From: Bin87 sp965220055
Lineage (GTDB): Bacteria; Chloroflexota; Dehalococcoidia; Lucifugimonadales; UBA3495
Assembly: GCA_965220055.1 (NCBI GenBank)
Contig: CBDCPE010000004.1
Coordinates: 2,604,001 to 2,668,000, forward strand
DNA: 64,000 nt
Reading direction: 5' to 3'
Shown: positions 60,130 through 64,000 of the stretch, one piece after another
Layout: each line of letters begins with the position of its first letter
How positions within the stretch are numbered: the stretch's first letter is position 1
Program-made: the position numbers and the translations under genes
Notes under the pieces: model-generated
The model's input: the letters and a program-made list of their open reading frames with translations, nothing else
What the model was told of the DNA's origin: nothing
Database searches by the model: none

Positions 60130-61164
60130 CTATCCTCGCTTCCCCACCAGGGAATCCCGGAAGATCTGCACGCAGTTCTCCCACGAATAGCCCAGCGCGT
60201 GCTCCCGCACTCGTTCGCGGTCACACTCCAGCGCCCGCTCCACCGCAACCTGTAGATCTTCGTCCATCGCTCCGGAAACTCCATCGGCGATCACGTCTAT
60301 CGGCCCGGTGACCGGATACGCCGCAACCGGCGTCCCGCAGGCCATGCTCTCGGTGATCACGTTGCCGAATGTATCGGTGCGGCTGGGAAACACCATCACG
60401 TCCGCCGACGCGTAGAACTGCGCCAACTCCTGCCCGCGCTTGAACCCTACGAACGTCACCCGGTCCCGGTAACGTTGCTCCAACTCTTCGCGGTAGGGTC
60501 CGTCGCCAACCACCCAGCAACTGTACTCCGGGTGCTCCGCCAGCTCGCAAAAGTCGTCTATACTCTTCTCCTTGCTCACCCGGCCCACGTACGCCAGCAC
60601 CCGCTGGGTCGGATCATCCGACTGGTACCAACCCTCGTTGCGCTGCGCGGGATGGAACAACACGGAGTCCACTCCCCGCGGCCAGACCACCAGGTTCTTG
60701 AACCTTGACTCCTGTAGGTCGTCCCTCATGCTGGGTGTTGGCACCAGGGTATGTTCCGCTCCCCCGTGGAACCACCGCATGTAGCGGGTCACCGGGCTGG
60801 AGGGCAACCCGTACATTTCCTTCACGTACTCCGGAAACCTGGTGTGGTAGCTGGACGTGAACCGGATCCCTCGTCGCCGGCACCAAAAACGGGCGATGGT
60901 TCCCAGCGGCCCTTCCGTCGCGATGTGCACGTAGTCAGGGTCCAGCTCGTCCAGGGATTTGTAGACCCTCACCGGCGCCACCGCCAGCCGGACCTCCGAA
61001 TACCGTGGCAGCTTCACCGTTCGAAACAACAACGGATGTACCACGGTCACGTCCACGTCCTGGGTTTCAAGCCGGCTGATCACGTTGTTGAACGTGGTCA
61101 CCACTCCGTTGACCTGGGGTTCCCACGCGTCCGTCACCAACGCTAGCCGAAAACGCTCAGTCAT
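60130..61164 (-). CDS. Glycosyltransferase family 4
   Basis: A 344-residue GT4-type (GT-B fold) glycosyltransferase. The N-terminal segment LVTDAWEPQVNGVVTTFNNV is characteristic of alpha-mannosyltransferase-like GT4 proteins. YVGRVSKEKSIDDFCELAEH, WVVGDGPYREELEQRYRDRV and VMVFPSRTDTFGNVITESMA with the E-x7-E motif and GTPVAAYPVTGPIDVI form the nucleotide-sugar site. No signal peptide is seen. It overlaps the truncated metallophosphoesterase gene by 8 bp, an arrangement fitting a glycolipid- or phospholipid-linked pair. Confidence 0.94.
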   Translation of the reverse strand: MTERFRLALVTDAWEPQVNGVVTTFNNVISRLETQDVDVTVVHPLLFRTVKLPRYSEVRLAVAPVRVYKSLDELDPDYVHIATEGPLGTIARFWCRRRGIRFTSSYHTRFPEYVKEMYGLPSSPVTRYMRWFHGGAEHTLVPTPSMRDDLQESRFKNLVVWPRGVDSVLFHPAQRNEGWYQSDDPTQRVLAYVGRVSKEKSIDDFCELAEHPEYSCWVVGDGPYREELEQRYRDRVTFVGFKRGQELAQFYASADVMVFPSRTDTFGNVITESMACGTPVAAYPVTGPIDVIADGVSGAMDEDLQVAVERALECDRERVREHALGYSWENCVQIFRDSLVGKRG

Positions 61165-61480
61165 CGCGGTCCCTCCACCTCAACAATTCCCAGCGCCTGT
61201 CGTGATGCTCCACCACCGCGCTGCAATTTTCAACCCAGTCGCCGCAGTTCAGGTACGCGATCTCGTCGATGTTACGCATGTCAGGCGTGTGAATATGACC
61301 GCAGATCACCCCGTCAAACTGGTTCATCCTGGCATGCTCCGCCAGCAGCGCCTCAAACTGGAGAATGTACGACATTGCCGCCTTGGTCTGCCGCTTGGCG
61401 AACCCGGTGAGGCTCTTCGGCGCGATGTTGAACTTCGCCAGCATCCGGTCCGTGACGCTCATGCGTACCCACTGTACCAA
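61157..61480 (-). pseudogene. 5'-truncated metallophosphoesterase (LpxH-like)
   Basis: A 107-codon frame matching only the C-terminal third of UDP-2,3-diacylglucosamine diphosphatase-like metallophosphoesterases: TKAAMSYILQFEALLAEHAR, FDGVICGHIHTPDMRNIDEI and AYLNCGDWVENCSAVVEHHD. The GHIH metal site is present, but the N-terminal D-x-H, GD...D and GNHD motifs are missing. Upstream (61480-61740) holds a REP-like repeat and no frame that restores the N-terminus. It is probably the remnant of the partner of the overlapping glycosyltransferase gene; loss of the N-terminal metal residues would make it inactive. Confidence 0.8.
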
Positions 61481-61524
61481 ATCGGAATGCTCGATCTACT
61501 GTCCTTGCGACCCCTCTTCCACCT

Positions 61525-61554
61525 GTCATTGCGAGCGCAGCGTGGCAATCTCGT
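61525..61554 (+). repeat. REP-like palindromic repeat, copy 2
   Basis: GTCATTGCGAGCGCAGCGTGGCAATCTCGT-type element matching the copy at 15443-15472 at 28/30 positions. It lies just upstream of the truncated metallophosphoesterase, so it may mark the deletion or insertion point. The surrounding gap 61481-61736 has no gene. Confidence 0.75.
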
Positions 61555-61736
61555 GGGCGTAGCAAGGGGTTTCAGCAAAGGTCGTGTACTGCAGGAACGA
61601 ACCCTAGCGGTTCCGCAGTTCTGGCCGTCATGCACGACGGCCCTACACCATGGTCGTGCCGAGCCCTATAACCCAAAATAACAACCCCGAAAATTGATAC
61701 TTCGAAGTCAGTCGATCGCGTCAAATCGAAGATTTT

Positions 61737-62018
61737 CTACTTTGGATTATATTTTCCGTAGCAACACAAACACAAAGGTTTGGCGAACGTGGTGTCGTTT
61801 GGCTCGCCGCAGCCATGGCAATATTTCTCGGGATACCATTCGTTCTTGAACTGCGCCCAGCTCCCGTAACATGTTCCGCACAGAGGTTTGTTGGGATCAA
61901 AGTCTATTGTGTTTCCGCAGCGGATGCAGTGGCCGGTAGTCTTGACCTGACGAGTGGGCAGGGTCGCAGGCTGGTCTCCCCTTTGCTTGGATGGCGCGAT
62001 TCGCGTGGCTGTGGCTTC
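61737..62018 (-). pseudogene. Zinc-ribbon tail of the PLD gene, beyond an in-frame stop
   Basis: This 94-codon minus-strand stretch is in the same frame as the PLD gene and begins right after its TAA (62019-62021). It encodes a linker and then two zinc-ribbon units, HCIRCGNTIDFDPNKPLCGTC and KYCHGCGEPNDTTFAKPLCL, a tail that normally ends PLD-like proteins of this family. It has no start codon of its own near a ribosome binding site. The simplest reading is that one nonsense change split a gene of about 238 codons. A sequencing error is also possible. Confidence 0.85.
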
Positions 62019-62453
62019 TTAGCCCCATCGCAATCCCGCATTGCGTCCCAGGCGTTGCGCTTCTGCGTAGATGTCTTGATATAGTTGCCGGTCGGCATCC
62101 CACGTCACCAGAATGCCCATCTCGTCGTTGTTCTGCTGCGAGAACTCATACAGGTTCATCGATGTAACAATGGCTGTGGTCTCGTTAAGATAGCATTTCG
62201 CGTGCAAGTTGGTGACGAAACCAGTTTCTTGGGTGGTCAAGCGGTCAATCCATTCCCGTTCCGCCGGATGCATTTCCTTCTTGCCGTAGACAAGCGTGAA
62301 ACGGATCTTTCTCCGGTCCGCATCCTCTATGAAGTCCTGCAACCGCTGATTGACTTTCAGGTAAGGACTGATGATGATTATTTCGTCCTGTGCAAATTTG
62401 ATGAGATTTTCCAACTCGGCCGATATCTGGGTGGTTGTGAGGAAGCGGGCCAT
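62019..62453 (-). CDS. Phospholipase D-like nuclease domain protein, truncated
   Basis: A 144-residue protein with a single PLD-type HKD-like catalytic module. The N-terminus MARFLTTTQISAELENLIKF leads to IIIISPYLKVNQRLQDFIED; the catalytic block is NLHAKCYLNETTAIVTSMNL followed by YEFSQQNNDEMGILV, where His84 and Lys86 are the H-x-K. Proteins of this family dimerise to form the full active site and usually carry a C-terminal zinc ribbon, which here lies in frame just past a TAA stop. The product could be an active dimeric nuclease without its zinc ribbon or a relic. Confidence 0.85.
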   Translation of the reverse strand: MARFLTTTQISAELENLIKFAQDEIIIISPYLKVNQRLQDFIEDADRRKIRFTLVYGKKEMHPAEREWIDRLTTQETGFVTNLHAKCYLNETTAIVTSMNLYEFSQQNNDEMGILVTWDADRQLYQDIYAEAQRLGRNAGLRWG

Positions 62454-62820
62454 GAGATTTCTCCGGGAAAGGTTTTCGGGATATTAGCATAGGGGACCAG
62501 TACGGAATATTCACAACCCGGCACTCTTGGAGTATTTCGTCGCATGATACGCGGCGTCGACCGACCTGCCGACGCCCGCCAGCGGAGGATGGCAAGCAAA
62601 ACTTGACCGGACAGCAGTATTGTCATGGTCGGCGCTGATGATTGATTGACCGACACACATTAATGTTCAGGGCTGCTGTATTGAGTTTAAGCCCCATCGG
62701 TCCAGCACCGCAACGCCAGGATCCTGCGGTCTACACCGAGCCAGCGCCGTTCGCCCCCCGGGCTCGCGTCAACGAAAGCCTATTGGGGCTAAACCTTGCG
62801 CCTGGTTGCTGTCCAAAATC

Positions 62821-62848
62821 AGCCGGCTCCGTCGATCCAGAGCCGGCT
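62821..62848 (-). terminator. Hairpin downstream of aprB
   Basis: AGCCGGCTC and GAGCCGGCT form a perfect 9-bp stem with a 10-nt loop, 42 bp beyond the aprB stop; the minus-strand side is followed by GATTTTGG. The rest of 62454-62820 has no recognisable gene. Confidence 0.65.
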
Positions 62849-62889
62849 GCAAACGTCGCAAGGACTATTTGATCGCGCGAGCAGACCTG

Positions 62890-63330
62890 CTATGCACCCT
62901 CCTCAGGCAACATCAAGTAATGCGGCTCACCGTACAGCACTTGTGTGCGCAGCGCATCCGCATCGGCCGGGGCCACCCCAGCATACGGATCGATGCTCCC
63001 CCACGGCGTCGAGCGTGAAGCGAACCGGAAGTGTTCCGTCCTGCCATCCCGGAACTTAACGTCCCAGACGATATCCTGCCCCTCATAGTGCGGCTGCACC
63101 TCGGCGCCCAGCGGCACGAAATCGGCGTAGCCGCGAACGTGTACCGCATTTTCGGGGCAGAGTTTCACGCAGGCGTAGCACTCGGAGCACATATCGGGTT
63201 CCTGGTTGCTGCCCTTGTTCATAACGCTGTCCAACACCATCAGGTCATTGGGACAGATATAGACGCACTGCGGCCCGCCGTGCACGCCGGCGCAGGCGTT
63301 GCAGGCGGACGGATCGACATACGTAGGCAC
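62890..63330 (-). CDS. aprB: Adenylylsulfate reductase beta subunit (AprB-like ferredoxin)
   Basis: A 146-residue protein with two [4Fe-4S] sites: Cys10, Cys13, Cys22 and Cys26 (ACNACAGV...CVYICP), and Cys48, Cys51, Cys54 and Cys58 (CSECYACVKLCP). The C-terminal portion contains VRGYADFVPLGAEVQPHYEG and STPWGSIDPYAG, characteristic of AprB rather than of generic ferredoxins. AprB passes electrons to AprA, which reduces adenylylsulfate or oxidises sulfite. No aprA follows, where it would be expected on the minus strand; a terminator-like hairpin does instead. So the gene is solitary in this window. Confidence 0.9.
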   Translation of the reverse strand: MPTYVDPSACNACAGVHGGPQCVYICPNDLMVLDSVMNKGSNQEPDMCSECYACVKLCPENAVHVRGYADFVPLGAEVQPHYEGQDIVWDVKFRDGRTEHFRFASRSTPWGSIDPYAGVAPADADALRTQVLYGEPHYLMLPEEGA

Positions 63331-63421
63331 GGGATTCTCCTAAAAATGGGCGGCAACACCCGCTCCACGGCAAAAGTCTGCAGCGCATTGTAGCACCAAA
63401 CGCCAATCCGTTGGGCTCCGA

Positions 63422-63994
63422 TCAAGCGTCTCGCATCGCCGCTTCGAGCCGCCGTGCCAACGCGTCAAAGTCCTCTGGGCACTTCAGCCTGATTGCGCCG
63501 ATATTGCGCGCTGCCTCGTCCCCCAACGCTTTACGGCCGCCGCCCGGTGCATTTGCCAGACCCCGTTGTGCAGCCAACGGCTCGAAATATTGTTCCTTCA
63601 CATGGACCTGAGCGCGAACGTCTGGCCACTGCCATCCTGGGAGCAACGTCAGCCCGGCCAATACCCACGTCTCCAACTCTTCCCAAGCGTTTTCGGCGAG
63701 GAAGGCCCTGCCGTTTCCAAACTCACCCTCGATCTGATCCAGGCGCTGTCGCCGTCCCGCCTGGCCATCCCGGTCAACGCACAGTATGAAGATGTCCGTC
63801 ATCGCCTGTCGTTTTTCCACGACTTCCAGCAGACGCTCAGCCTTCAGTGCTTCGTCGACGTTGCCTAAAACTGGATCCTGACAGACCTCAACGCGCGTGT
63901 TGCGCGCGCCGAACTGGCGAAATAACCGTGTGAAAAGCGGTTTCAGAATGTATTGGTCTTTGCTCGGGTGTTCGGGAATTATGAGGACGTTCAT
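63422..63994 (-). CDS. TOPRIM-like protein, possible defence effector
   Basis: A 190-residue protein with a TOPRIM-like layout: an N-terminal strand ending in Glu8 (NVLIIPEHPSKDQYILKPL) and a DxD motif, Asp74 and Asp76, in FILCVDRDGQAG. The rest (EFGNGRAFLAENAWEELETW, then GWQWPDVRAQVHVKEQYFEP) resembles uncharacterised partners of OLD/AAA15 ATPases. The start ATG lies at the right edge of the window with GGAGG just upstream, so any upstream partner is outside the window. The assignment to TOPRIM is by pattern, not by search. Confidence 0.6.
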   Translation of the reverse strand: MNVLIIPEHPSKDQYILKPLFTRLFRQFGARNTRVEVCQDPVLGNVDEALKAERLLEVVEKRQAMTDIFILCVDRDGQAGRRQRLDQIEGEFGNGRAFLAENAWEELETWVLAGLTLLPGWQWPDVRAQVHVKEQYFEPLAAQRGLANAPGGGRKALGDEAARNIGAIRLKCPEDFDALARRLEAAMRDA

Positions 63995-64000
63995 TCCTCC

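Noticed and set aside
62019..62021. Selenocysteine or programmed recoding at the PLD stop
   Set aside because: The stop is TAA, which is not used for selenocysteine or pyrrolysine; readthrough is possible but nothing in the sequence supports it.
1..64000. tRNA or rRNA genes
   Set aside because: No cloverleaf-like or rRNA stretch was recognised in the intergenic gaps; a covariance-model scan would settle it.

Overview
The window is 64 kb of GC-rich (roughly 60% or more), gene-dense bacterial DNA with short intergenic gaps and many overlapping genes. The mix of content points to Chloroflexota, possibly a Dehalococcoidia/SAR202-like lineage: a T-box-controlled ilvB, paired ClpP paralogs beside clpX and tig, a TopA with several C-terminal zinc fingers, CoA-ester catabolism, a flavin-dependent luciferase-like monooxygenase and an AprB-like ferredoxin. 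This placement is inference from gene content; no rRNA or other phylogenetic marker was tested, and no tRNA or rRNA gene was seen.

Layout. 1-6.3 kb: divergent CoA-ester metabolism. A minus-strand cluster holds an acyl-CoA ligase, two crotonase-family enzymes and a PHP-like phosphoesterase. A plus-strand cluster holds CoA-transferase subunit A, an unusual B*-A fusion and a complete subunit B. 6.4-8.6 kb: TPP riboswitch followed by thiG-thiE-thiS and a small ORF. 8.7-13 kb: a Rid-family protein, an MFS transporter, and groEL/groES/FmdB-type zinc ribbon. 13-15.4 kb: soluble histidine kinase plus OmpR-type regulator. 15.6-24 kb: mixed metabolism (molybdopterin oxidoreductase domain, CopD-like membrane protein, SDR, SirB1-like protein, DM13 lipoprotein-like protein, GH15, SMP-30, GMC oxidoreductase). 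24.3-32.6 kb: an information-processing run dprA-topA-xer-aroQ-efp-xseA-xseB-formyltransferase. 32.6-36.9 kb: protein quality control tig-clpP-clpP-clpX on the minus strand. 37.2-39.3 kb: circularly permuted ATP-grasp gene followed by a frameshifted transglutaminase-N-domain gene. 39.4-50.5 kb: LLM monooxygenase, Uma2 protein, panE-like reductase, T-box/ilvB, two thioredoxin-fold lipoproteins, argB and argJ.

From 50.5 kb the DNA becomes more accessory. An OLD/AAA15-type ATPase sits directly upstream of a PIN-like nuclease, a candidate defence or toxin module. After pncB and a fused EtfB-EtfA gene comes an IS1202/ISNCY-type element with a frameshifted transposase, which appears to have interrupted a small gene. 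Then come an MFS exporter, a glycosyltransferase, a 5'-truncated metallophosphoesterase, a PLD-type nuclease split from its zinc ribbon by one in-frame stop codon, a solitary aprB, and a TOPRIM-like protein whose upstream partner lies outside the window. The 61.2-64 kb stretch looks like a decaying or exchanged island.

The most interesting items for follow-up are the ATPase/PIN pair, the TOPRIM-like gene at the right edge, the B*-A CoA-transferase fusion that lacks the catalytic glutamate segment, EF-P with glutamine at the normally modified tip position, the Rid protein with Thr at position 105, the nonsense-split PLD/zinc-ribbon gene, and the orphan aprB.
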